Assembly (NCBI GenBank): GCA_903919125.1 | Contig: CAIXGS010000041.1 | Span: 1-60,953, forward strand | DNA length: 60,953 nucleotides | Source: an uncultured Spartobacteria bacterium | GTDB lineage: Bacteria > Verrucomicrobiota > Verrucomicrobiia > Chthoniobacterales > Chthoniobacteraceae | Direction of reading: 5' to 3' | In this document: piece after piece, positions 35,773-43,066 of the stretch | Layout: every line of letters begins with the position of its first letter | Position numbering within the stretch: position 1 is the first letter of the stretch | The notes under the pieces: model-generated | The model's input: the letters and a program-made list of their open reading frames with translations, nothing else | Told to the model about the DNA's origin: nothing | The model's database searches: none | Translations under genes and position numbers: made by a program

Positions 35773-35800
35773 GGCGCCGGCCCGAAGGAGGGCGCCTTTT
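35773..35800 (+). terminator. Weak palindromic hairpin between acyP and exbB
   Basis: GGCGCC occurs at 35773-35778 and 35791-35796, followed by TTTT (35797-35800) on the plus strand. Neighbouring genes are minus-strand, so its role is unclear. Confidence 0.25.
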
Positions 35801-35809
35801 AGTCCACCT

Positions 35810-36079
35810 TTAGTCCAAGATTTCAAAGCCTCGGGAGGTGAAGGATGGGATTGAGCGGGATTCTTCCTTTCGGATGTGAGACTTCACTTCGCTCTCGCGG
35901 ATTGCTTCGACAAAAAGCTCCAATTCTCCGGGTTCTCCGCAAGCCTGAAGCTCTACGCGCCCGTCTGGAAGGTTGCGCACCCAACCGGAAACATCGAAGC
36001 CGCAAGCCAGTTGGCGCACACAATAACGGAAGCCCACACCCTGCACGCGGCCCTCATAAAAAACCTGAACACCAGTCAT
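35810..36079 (-). CDS. acyP: Acylphosphatase
   Basis: A small cytoplasmic enzyme of 89 residues that hydrolyses acyl phosphates. The motif YEGRVQGVGFRYCVRQLA contains the catalytic Arg (R18, GFR) and the segment SGWVRNLPDGRVELQACGE holds the catalytic Asn. The ATG at 36079 is preferred; an in-frame TTG two codons earlier is possible. It is divergent from the pyruvate dehydrogenase E2 gene. Confidence 0.93.
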   Translation of the reverse strand: MTGVQVFYEGRVQGVGFRYCVRQLACGFDVSGWVRNLPDGRVELQACGEPGELELFVEAIRESEVKSHIRKEESRSIPSFTSRGFEILD

Positions 36080-36193
36080 TCCCAAGCTATAGGTGTTTGA
36101 ATCAAGCAGGGCCTCAAAAAGTTTTCCCTTTTTCCTTAGCCCGTCCTTCGTTTAAACCTCCCACAGTTTTTTCACCCAAACTCACCCGCCAAC

Positions 36194-37471
36194 ATGCCCT
36201 CTTACATCGAAATGCCCAAGCTTGCCGACACAATGACCGAGGGCACCCTCGTGAAGTGGCGTAAGCAACCCGGTGATAAAGTCGCTATGGGTGATGTGGT
36301 TGCAGAAGTGGAAACCGACAAAGCCACGATGGAAATGGAGAGCTTTGAGGATGGAATTATCCACGAGCTCCTGGTTCAAATCGGCCAGAAAGTGCCCATC
36401 GGCTCGAAAATCGCGATGGTTCTCAGTAAAGGGGAAAAGCCGCCTGCGCCCGGAAGTGTGGCTTCCCCAGCATCTAGCGTCAAAAGTGCCGCACCAACCG
36501 CACCAGCCTCTGCGGCAGCTTCCGCTACAGGACAAGCTGTCGCCGCTTCGCCTGAAGTCACGCACTCGGCGCCAGGAGCTCGGGTGAAAAGCTCGCCTTT
36601 GGCGCGGAAATTGGCCAAAGAACGCGGTGCCAACCTTGCGTCTTTGCAAGGGACGGGCCCGGGCGGGCGCATTATCGCGAAGGACGTTTTGCAGGCGAAG
36701 CCCGGCGTGCAAACTGTGGTTGCCCCTGTTGCGCAGGCTACTGCGCCGACAGCCGTGCTCGTGCCTGCGGCTGGGGCCGGTGACCAAGTCATCCCCCTAA
36801 GTGGGATGCGCCGCATTATTGCGGATCGGCTTTTGCTGAGCAAAACGACCATTCCTCACTTCTATCTCCACATCGAAGTGGACGCCGCGCCGATGATGAA
36901 AATGCGCGCAGAGTTGAACGCTGGGGTGGATCCTGAAACCGGCATCAAGCTGACGGTGAACGATTTTGTTTTAAAGGCGGTTGTTGCAGCCGCAGTGAAA
37001 GTGCCAACGGTGAATGCCGCGTTTAATGGCGACTCCATTTTACAATTTGGCTCCGTGGGACTCTCCGTTGCGGTGGCGGTAGACGATGGGTTGGTGACTC
37101 CAGTGGTGCGAGATGCACATTCTAAGTCATTGGTGGCTCTGAGTTTGGCGGTTAAAGATTTGGCCACTCGCGCAAGGTCCAAAAAATTGAAGCCCGATGA
37201 GTACCAAGGCGGGACGATCACTGTTTCAAATTTGGGGGCTTACGGGATCGAATTTTTCGACGCCATCATCAACCCGCCGCAGGCAATCATCGTGAGTGTC
37301 GGTGCCATTGTGAAGAAGCCCGTGGTGGGGGCAAACGACGCGATTGTGGCGGGTCAGCGTCTTGCAATTGGCCTGAGCGCAGATCACCGCGTGGTGGATG
37401 GGGCGGTTGGTGCGCAGTATTTGGCGGAGCTGCGGCGACTGCTTGAAAGCCCCGCGCTGTTGCTGGTTTAA
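36194..37471 (+). CDS. pdhC: Pyruvate dehydrogenase E2 (dihydrolipoamide acetyltransferase)
   Basis: The core acyltransferase of a 2-oxoacid dehydrogenase complex, probably pyruvate. The 425-residue protein has one lipoyl domain (residues 1-80, lipoyl lysine K43 in VETDKATMEME), an Ala/Pro-rich linker, an E1/E3-binding domain (SPLARKLAKERGANL with GTGPGGRI) and a catalytic domain ending with the active-site SADHRVVDGAVGAQYL. The partner E3 is at 7114 and no E1 gene is in the window. It is divergent from acyP and not in an obvious operon. Confidence 0.95.
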   Translation: MPSYIEMPKLADTMTEGTLVKWRKQPGDKVAMGDVVAEVETDKATMEMESFEDGIIHELLVQIGQKVPIGSKIAMVLSKGEKPPAPGSVASPASSVKSAAPTAPASAAASATGQAVAASPEVTHSAPGARVKSSPLARKLAKERGANLASLQGTGPGGRIIAKDVLQAKPGVQTVVAPVAQATAPTAVLVPAAGAGDQVIPLSGMRRIIADRLLLSKTTIPHFYLHIEVDAAPMMKMRAELNAGVDPETGIKLTVNDFVLKAVVAAAVKVPTVNAAFNGDSILQFGSVGLSVAVAVDDGLVTPVVRDAHSKSLVALSLAVKDLATRARSKKLKPDEYQGGTITVSNLGAYGIEFFDAIINPPQAIIVSVGAIVKKPVVGANDAIVAGQRLAIGLSADHRVVDGAVGAQYLAELRRLLESPALLLV

Positions 37472-37485
37472 CCCTTTCTGGAGTC

Positions 37486-37511
37486 AGATGATGGGTGAAA
37501 GCCCGTCATCT
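37486..37511 (+). terminator. Possible terminator between pdhC and the pirin gene
   Basis: AGATGATGGG (37486-37495) pairs with CCCGTCATCT (37502-37511), a 10-bp stem with one G-T pair. Few Ts follow, so it may be weak and act in both directions. Confidence 0.4.
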
Positions 37512-37522
37512 TTGCGGACCAG

Positions 37523-38224
37523 TTAGTGCAGCTCAAATAGAAGCGCTTCCAGCGGCTCGATACATTCCAGAAGTAGCTCAGTTTCGCCTTCCACGGCGAG
37601 GCCATCGCCCGCTTCAACTCGGGCTCCATTTCCGGAAACAAAACTCCCGGAAATCACTTGTATCCACACCCCCCAATCCTCGGAGAGGGCGTGGCCAATG
37701 CGTTGCCCTTTGGTGAGAGAAATTTTGTAAACGCAAGCGTCTTGATGGATGGTGGCGGAACCCTCGTGCCCATCCGGTGAGATGAGGAGCACTTTGGCGC
37801 GCGTCTCCGAGCCGGGTGCCGGTTTCCATTCGGAGTAACTGGGAGTCAGGCCTTGGCGCGCTGGTTGAATCCAGATCTGGAGGAAGTGCGCGGAGTCATT
37901 TGCGGAGGGATTGAACTCGCTGTGAGTGACACCGGAACCCGCGCTCATGATCTGGATCTCGCCGGGGCCAAGCTGCCTTTGGTTGCCCATGCTGTCTTTG
38001 TGCGCCAACGCTCCGGAGACTACGTAGCTGAAAATTTCCATGTCTCTGTGAGGGTGCGTTGGGAAGCCGCTGCCTGCTGCAACATGGTCTTCGTTGATGA
38101 CACGCAACGTTCTGAACCCCATGGATTCGGGGTTGTAATAATCTCCGAAGGAGAAGGAATGTCTGGAGTCAAGCCAACCGAAGTCTGAGTGGCCTCTGCT
38201 GGCGGCTTTGTGGAGCGTAAACAT
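37523..38224 (-). CDS. Pirin-family protein (cupin)
   Basis: A 233-residue bicupin of the YhhW/pirin type. The first cupin has the metal ligands in THPHRDMEIFSYVVSGALAHKDS and the following SAGSGVTHSEFNPS, the usual His/Glu arrangement. It opens with LDSRHSFSFGDYYNP. YhhW has quercetinase activity in vitro, but a natural substrate is not known. It converges with pdhC; uvrB lies downstream on the same strand. Confidence 0.92.
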   Translation of the reverse strand: MFTLHKAASRGHSDFGWLDSRHSFSFGDYYNPESMGFRTLRVINEDHVAAGSGFPTHPHRDMEIFSYVVSGALAHKDSMGNQRQLGPGEIQIMSAGSGVTHSEFNPSANDSAHFLQIWIQPARQGLTPSYSEWKPAPGSETRAKVLLISPDGHEGSATIHQDACVYKISLTKGQRIGHALSEDWGVWIQVISGSFVSGNGARVEAGDGLAVEGETELLLECIEPLEALLFELH

Positions 38225-38332
38225 GATGAAAGTTTAGACGCGGTGAGCGAGGCACTCAATGGGGAAGGCAACGTTTAGCTTGCTTGTGGGCGTGACGAGG
38301 AAGGTTGAAAGGCAATCGTATTCAGCTCTGAG

Positions 38333-40486
38333 CTATTTACTTTTCTTCGAGAATTTTCCGGGCTTTTTCACTTTCTTTTGCGGGGTGGGTACGACGCCGG
38401 AGGTGCCCTTGAGCTCGCGAATTTGGTCCCGCAACAATGCCGCTTTTTCGTACTCCAACGCCCCCGCCGCCTTCACCATGTCGGCCTCCAACTCGCGCAG
38501 AGTCTCGGCGATATCCATAGTCCCAGAAGCCGTCCCGCCTTCCGCGCTCCCATCCGACCCTCGCAAAATTGTGTGCAAACTTTCCTGCACCGCCCGTTGC
38601 ACACTACGCGGTGTAATCCCATGTTTCGCGTTGTATTCCATCTGTTTGGCGCGCCGGTATTCCGTGATGTTCAGGAGTGCGCGTATGCTTTTGGTGACTG
38701 TGTCCGCGAACAAATAAACCTGACCATTGATGTGGCGTGCGGCGCGACCAGCCGTTTGAATGAGAGAAGTTTGCGAGCGTAAAAAGCCCTCCTTGTCCGC
38801 GTCTAAAATGCAGACGAGTGACACTTCCGGCAGATCAAGGCCTTCACGCAACAAATTGATCCCCACAAGAATATCGAAGTCTCCAGCGCGCAGACCGCGT
38901 AGAATCTCCACCCTCTCGATCGTGTCGATATCGCTGTGGAGATAGCGCACCTTTAACCCCACGTCCTTAAGGTACTCGGCCAATTCTTCTGCGGTCCGCT
39001 TGGTCAGTGTCGTCACCAGAACGCGCTCTTTTAACTCAGTGCGTTGCCTACAGAGCTCGATTGTTTCGTCGATCTGGTCCTGCAGCGGTCGCACCGTAAT
39101 CTGGGGATCCAACAAGCCAGTAGGGCGGATGATTTGTTCAGCAATCAGGACGGCACCTGGAGTCGTGACGTCGAACTGCTCAACAGGCGTGCCGGTTGCG
39201 GAAATGCGCTTGAGGGGAGCGTCATTGCTCTCGCCGAGGCCCGCCTTTTGGAGTGGTAAAAAGGTGGTGTTGCCCACGATGGAGTTTCGCATCTCAAACA
39301 CACCCGGAGTCGCACTAATGTAGAGGGCCTGATTCGTCATTCCCATGAACTCAGGAAAGTTTAAAGGTCTATTGTCCAATGCACTAGGCAAGCGAAAACC
39401 ATGTTCCACCAAGGTCGTCTTGCGCACGCGGTCGCCCTCGTACATGCCGCCCACTTGCGAAAGTGTGGTGTGCGATTCGTCCACCACCAGCAGGTAGTCC
39501 TTTGGAAAAAAGTCCAGCAACGTGTAGGGACAGGAACCCGGCGGTCGACCGGTGAGATGGCGCGAGTAATTTTCGATGCCGCTGCAAAATCCCATCTCCT
39601 GCATCATCTCCAAGTCGTATTCAGTTCGCATTTTAATGCGCTGCGCCTCAAGCAATTTCCCTCGTGATTCGAACCATGGAACCCGCTCATCTAACTCGAC
39701 ACGGATGGAGCGCATTGCGGTTTGCAGCTTTTCCGCCGGTGTGACGAACTGCTTGGCTGGGAACAATGTAAACACGGTGAGTTGTCCGTAAGCGTGCCCC
39801 GTAAGCGGATCAAACTTCGTAATCCGGTCGACCTCGTCTCCGAAAAATTCGATGCGAACGGCCTCGTCCTCTTCAGAGCCCGCCTGGATTTCCACGGTGT
39901 CGCCTCGGACACGAAATTTTCCGCGACCGAAATCGTAGTCATTGCGTTCGTAAAGCATCTCGATGAGCTTGAGTAAAAGCACCTCGCGAGCAAGCACTTG
40001 ACCTGAGCGAATGGTGAGTAGCATTTCGAGAAAGTCCATGGGCGAAGCCAGGCCGTAGATGCAGGAAACGGAGGCGACCACGAGCACGTCTCTGCGTGTT
40101 AAAAGTGAGGACGTGGTGGAGAGGCGTAGACGTTCGATCTCTTCGTTGATGGAGGAATCCTTTTCAATATAAGTGTCGGTAGTGGGGATGTAAGCCTCGG
40201 GCTGGTAATAGTCGAAGTAGGAGACAAAGTATTCCACCGCGTTGTTGGGGAAGAACTGTTTGAACTCCGAGTAGAGTTGGGCGGCGAGGGTTTTGTTGTG
40301 GGAGATGACCAGAGTGGGGCGGTCGAGATTCTGGATGACATTCGCAGCGGTAAATGTTTTCCCCGAACCTGTTACACCGAGAAGAGTCTGGTGTCGGTTG
40401 CCTGCCTCAAGAGAGCGGGTTAACTTGGCGATGGCCTGTCCCTGATCGCCGCAGGGTTGATATTCGGAGGCAAGCTCGAAGGGCAT
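38333..40486 (-). CDS. uvrB: Excinuclease ABC subunit B (with inserted segment)
   Basis: The damage-verification helicase of nucleotide excision repair. The 717-residue protein has the Walker A motif GVTGSGKT, the beta-hairpin YYQPEAYIPTTDTYIEKDSSINEEIERLR, DESH, the helicase motif SATPG, RPTGLLDP, AGRAARHINGQV and a C-terminal UVR domain (LRELEADMVKAAGALEYEKAALLRDQIRELKG). Between SATPG and RPTGLLDP there are 58 residues where E. coli UvrB has 16, so some 42 residues are inserted. The ATG at 40486 is chosen because the in-frame upstream codons run into the divergent promoter region. Confidence 0.96.
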   Translation of the reverse strand: MPFELASEYQPCGDQGQAIAKLTRSLEAGNRHQTLLGVTGSGKTFTAANVIQNLDRPTLVISHNKTLAAQLYSEFKQFFPNNAVEYFVSYFDYYQPEAYIPTTDTYIEKDSSINEEIERLRLSTTSSLLTRRDVLVVASVSCIYGLASPMDFLEMLLTIRSGQVLAREVLLLKLIEMLYERNDYDFGRGKFRVRGDTVEIQAGSEEDEAVRIEFFGDEVDRITKFDPLTGHAYGQLTVFTLFPAKQFVTPAEKLQTAMRSIRVELDERVPWFESRGKLLEAQRIKMRTEYDLEMMQEMGFCSGIENYSRHLTGRPPGSCPYTLLDFFPKDYLLVVDESHTTLSQVGGMYEGDRVRKTTLVEHGFRLPSALDNRPLNFPEFMGMTNQALYISATPGVFEMRNSIVGNTTFLPLQKAGLGESNDAPLKRISATGTPVEQFDVTTPGAVLIAEQIIRPTGLLDPQITVRPLQDQIDETIELCRQRTELKERVLVTTLTKRTAEELAEYLKDVGLKVRYLHSDIDTIERVEILRGLRAGDFDILVGINLLREGLDLPEVSLVCILDADKEGFLRSQTSLIQTAGRAARHINGQVYLFADTVTKSIRALLNITEYRRAKQMEYNAKHGITPRSVQRAVQESLHTILRGSDGSAEGGTASGTMDIAETLRELEADMVKAAGALEYEKAALLRDQIRELKGTSGVVPTPQKKVKKPGKFSKKSK

Positions 40487-40637
40487 TCGTACAGCATAGC
40501 GTAGAGGCTGTATTGGGCAACGAGGTCTGCGAGGACTCGGGATTTGAGTGCAAAGGTGCACCAGAGGCAGGACAGGGTTGCAGCAAGGTCGTTTGTTATC
40601 GAAGATGCGAGGAGACAGCCTGCTATATCCAATTTTA

Positions 40638-42239
40638 ATGAAAACGGTCTACCTCCTTGCCAACGGTGATTTGCGCCAATCCGCGAATCAGAAATGCGAA
40701 GCTGCTCAAGCCGCGATGGAGTTGCAAATTAAGGCGGCGCTGAAAGCTGAAGGCTGGACGTTGCAACGTGCACACGCTTTCGATGCGGCGAAAGGGCACG
40801 GGTTTATCGACAGTCAAAAGTATGGGATGGAGGTGTTTCTGAGTATCCCGCCAGACGCTCCTCTCATCGTGGCGGAGGCTGTTTGGCAATACAGTCACCA
40901 TGTCCTCCCGGGGCTTTTGACTCACAAGGGTCCAATTTTGACGTTGGCAAATTGGAGTGGAACGTGGCCTGGCCTAGTGGGGATGTTGAACCTGAACGGC
41001 TCACTTAAAAAAGCCGGGGTGAAATACAGTACGCTTTGGAGCGAACATTTTAACGACCACTTTTTCCGCAAAGGCCTCAAGCGCTGGCTCGAAAAGGGCC
41101 GCCTCAAGCACGACATTTCTCACGTGCGCCCATTGGCGGATTGCAAAGTGCCCGGCCCTGCGAAGCGCGAGGGTGTGCGATTTGCGAAAGGCTTGCTGAA
41201 GTATAAGGCGATCATGGGAGTGTTCGATGAGGGCTGTATGGGGATGTATAATGCGATCATTCCAGATGAGTTGCTACACAAGGTTGGCGTGTTCAAGGAG
41301 CGTCTCAGCCAGTCCTCGCTTTATGCCACAATGCTGGAGGTCTCCGATAAAGAAGCGGCTACCGTGTACGACTGGTACGTGGAGCACGGTGTGGTTTTCA
41401 AACTCGGGCGCTCGGAGGCAGACTCCCTGACCCGCAAACAAGTTTTACTACAGTGCAAAATGTACATCGCGGCCGTGCGGCTCGCGGAAACCTTCGGATG
41501 CGCCACCATTGGTATTCAATACCAGCAGGGACTGAAGGATTTAGTGCCGGCTTCTGATTTGGTTGAGGGAACGCTGAACAATGCGCTACGGCCTCCTGTA
41601 TTTCAGCTCGGCGGCGATGAGGAATTGTACGAAGGGGAGGCGTTGCCCCACTTTAACGAGGTGGACGAATGCGCGGGCCTGGATGGGTTGGTGACTTATC
41701 GCTTGTGGCGGCAATTGGGTTTTGAGCCGGAGAATACGCTGCACGACCTGCGCTGGGGGCGTTCTTACCGCTTTGAGGATGGACGAGAGGAATACGTGTG
41801 GGTGTTTTTGATTTCAGGCGCGGCACCACCCGCACATTTCATTGGAGGCTGGGCTGGAGCAGTGAGCGAGCGTCAGCCGGCCATGTATTTCCGGCTTGGC
41901 GGTGGTACGTTAAAGGGCGTCAGCAAGCCGGGTTGGATCGTGTGGAGTCGTGTGTATGTGGTCGACGGTGTCCTGCGTTTTGACACGGGTTTGGGAGAGG
42001 TGGTGGAACTGCCGCAACACGAGACTGAGGAGCGTTGGGCCCTGACAACCGAGCAATGGCCGATCATGCATGCGGTGTTAAAGGGCATTTCTCGGGATCA
42101 GATGATGGCGCGCCATCCGTCGAATCACATTCAAGTCGTTTACGCCCCCGATAAGGCAGCGGCTCGGCTGGGGTTGTTCGCCAAGGCCAGCGCCATGGAG
42201 GCGTTGGGGCTAGAAGTGTTCATCTGCGGAGACGTCTAA
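40638..42239 (+). CDS. L-fucose/L-arabinose isomerase family protein
   Basis: A 533-residue enzyme of the fucose isomerase fold, expected to interconvert an aldose and ketose. The start at 40638 gives MKTVYLLANGDLR. Features consistent with the family are EVDECAGLDGLVTYRL, which carries acidic metal ligands, and the long central alpha/beta region. The exact sugar cannot be decided, since length and motifs differ from E. coli FucI. The following class II aldolase starts two bases after its stop, so the pair likely forms a deoxysugar route: isomerase, then aldolase on the phosphorylated ketose. A kinase gene is missing here. Confidence 0.8.
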   Translation: MKTVYLLANGDLRQSANQKCEAAQAAMELQIKAALKAEGWTLQRAHAFDAAKGHGFIDSQKYGMEVFLSIPPDAPLIVAEAVWQYSHHVLPGLLTHKGPILTLANWSGTWPGLVGMLNLNGSLKKAGVKYSTLWSEHFNDHFFRKGLKRWLEKGRLKHDISHVRPLADCKVPGPAKREGVRFAKGLLKYKAIMGVFDEGCMGMYNAIIPDELLHKVGVFKERLSQSSLYATMLEVSDKEAATVYDWYVEHGVVFKLGRSEADSLTRKQVLLQCKMYIAAVRLAETFGCATIGIQYQQGLKDLVPASDLVEGTLNNALRPPVFQLGGDEELYEGEALPHFNEVDECAGLDGLVTYRLWRQLGFEPENTLHDLRWGRSYRFEDGREEYVWVFLISGAAPPAHFIGGWAGAVSERQPAMYFRLGGGTLKGVSKPGWIVWSRVYVVDGVLRFDTGLGEVVELPQHETEERWALTTEQWPIMHAVLKGISRDQMMARHPSNHIQVVYAPDKAAARLGLFAKASAMEALGLEVFICGDV

Positions 42240-42241
42240 CC

Positions 42242-43003
42242 ATGAATATTACGGACGAAAAACGGGCCGCGCTTCTCGCGCTTTCGCACGAGTTGGGAGC
42301 GGAACATCGCGACCTCGCGATCTTGGGTGAAGGCAATACGTCCGCCCGTCTTGAGTCGGGACGGTTTCTCGTCAAGGCTAGCGGCTGCAATTTGGGAACG
42401 CTTGGTGCCGAAGATCTTGTGGAGTGTAATTCCTCTCCATTGCTCGAATTGCTCAACCATGCCGAGGCCACTGACGCCGATGTGGATCGCGCTGTGATGG
42501 GTTGCCGCCTCGATCCGAAGGCCCGTCGACCATCGGTGGAAGCGCTCTTCCACGCCTACTTTCTCTCGTTACCCAACGTGGAGTTTGTCGGTCACACCCA
42601 TCCCACCGCCATTAACGCGGTACTTTGTTCCCCGCGCGCCCGCGACTTTGCTCAGAAGCGGACGTTTCCAGATGAAATTGTGTGCTGCGGTCCGGCTTCA
42701 GTGTTCGTCCCGTACACGGATCCGGGGCTGTGGTTGGGGCAAGAGATTCGCACCCAGACGGAAATGTTTATTAAGGGGCACGGCGTTCCTCCACGGGTGA
42801 TTTTGTTGGAGAGCCATGGGGTGATCACGCTTGGAGCCTCTCCCGAAGCAGTTAAGGCCGCTATGTTTATGGCGGTCAAGGCGGCACGTATTTTTGCAGG
42901 GGCGGCGGCTTTGGGCGGCCCCGTCTTTTTATCGGACGCGACGGTCGCGCGCATTGGGGGGCGCAAGGACGAGCATTACCGCCAGGCGGCGCTAAAGTTG
43001 TAG
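42242..43003 (+). CDS. Class II aldolase/adducin family protein
   Basis: A 253-residue zinc aldolase, related to L-fuculose-1-phosphate aldolase. The substrate loop GEGNTSAR, the metal ligands in FVGHTHPTAI and the later ESHGVITLG, plus the KASGCNLG segment, match the family. It is coupled to the preceding isomerase by two bases, so it should cleave the ketose phosphate of the same sugar to dihydroxyacetone phosphate and an aldehyde. It converges with the CxxCH protein gene. Confidence 0.87.
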   Translation: MNITDEKRAALLALSHELGAEHRDLAILGEGNTSARLESGRFLVKASGCNLGTLGAEDLVECNSSPLLELLNHAEATDADVDRAVMGCRLDPKARRPSVEALFHAYFLSLPNVEFVGHTHPTAINAVLCSPRARDFAQKRTFPDEIVCCGPASVFVPYTDPGLWLGQEIRTQTEMFIKGHGVPPRVILLESHGVITLGASPEAVKAAMFMAVKAARIFAGAAALGGPVFLSDATVARIGGRKDEHYRQAALKL

Positions 43004-43066
43004 ACGGTGCCGACTGGGTGTCCGCGTCTTTCGTAAACCACGGGGCGATGAAACGCAGGTGGCCGT

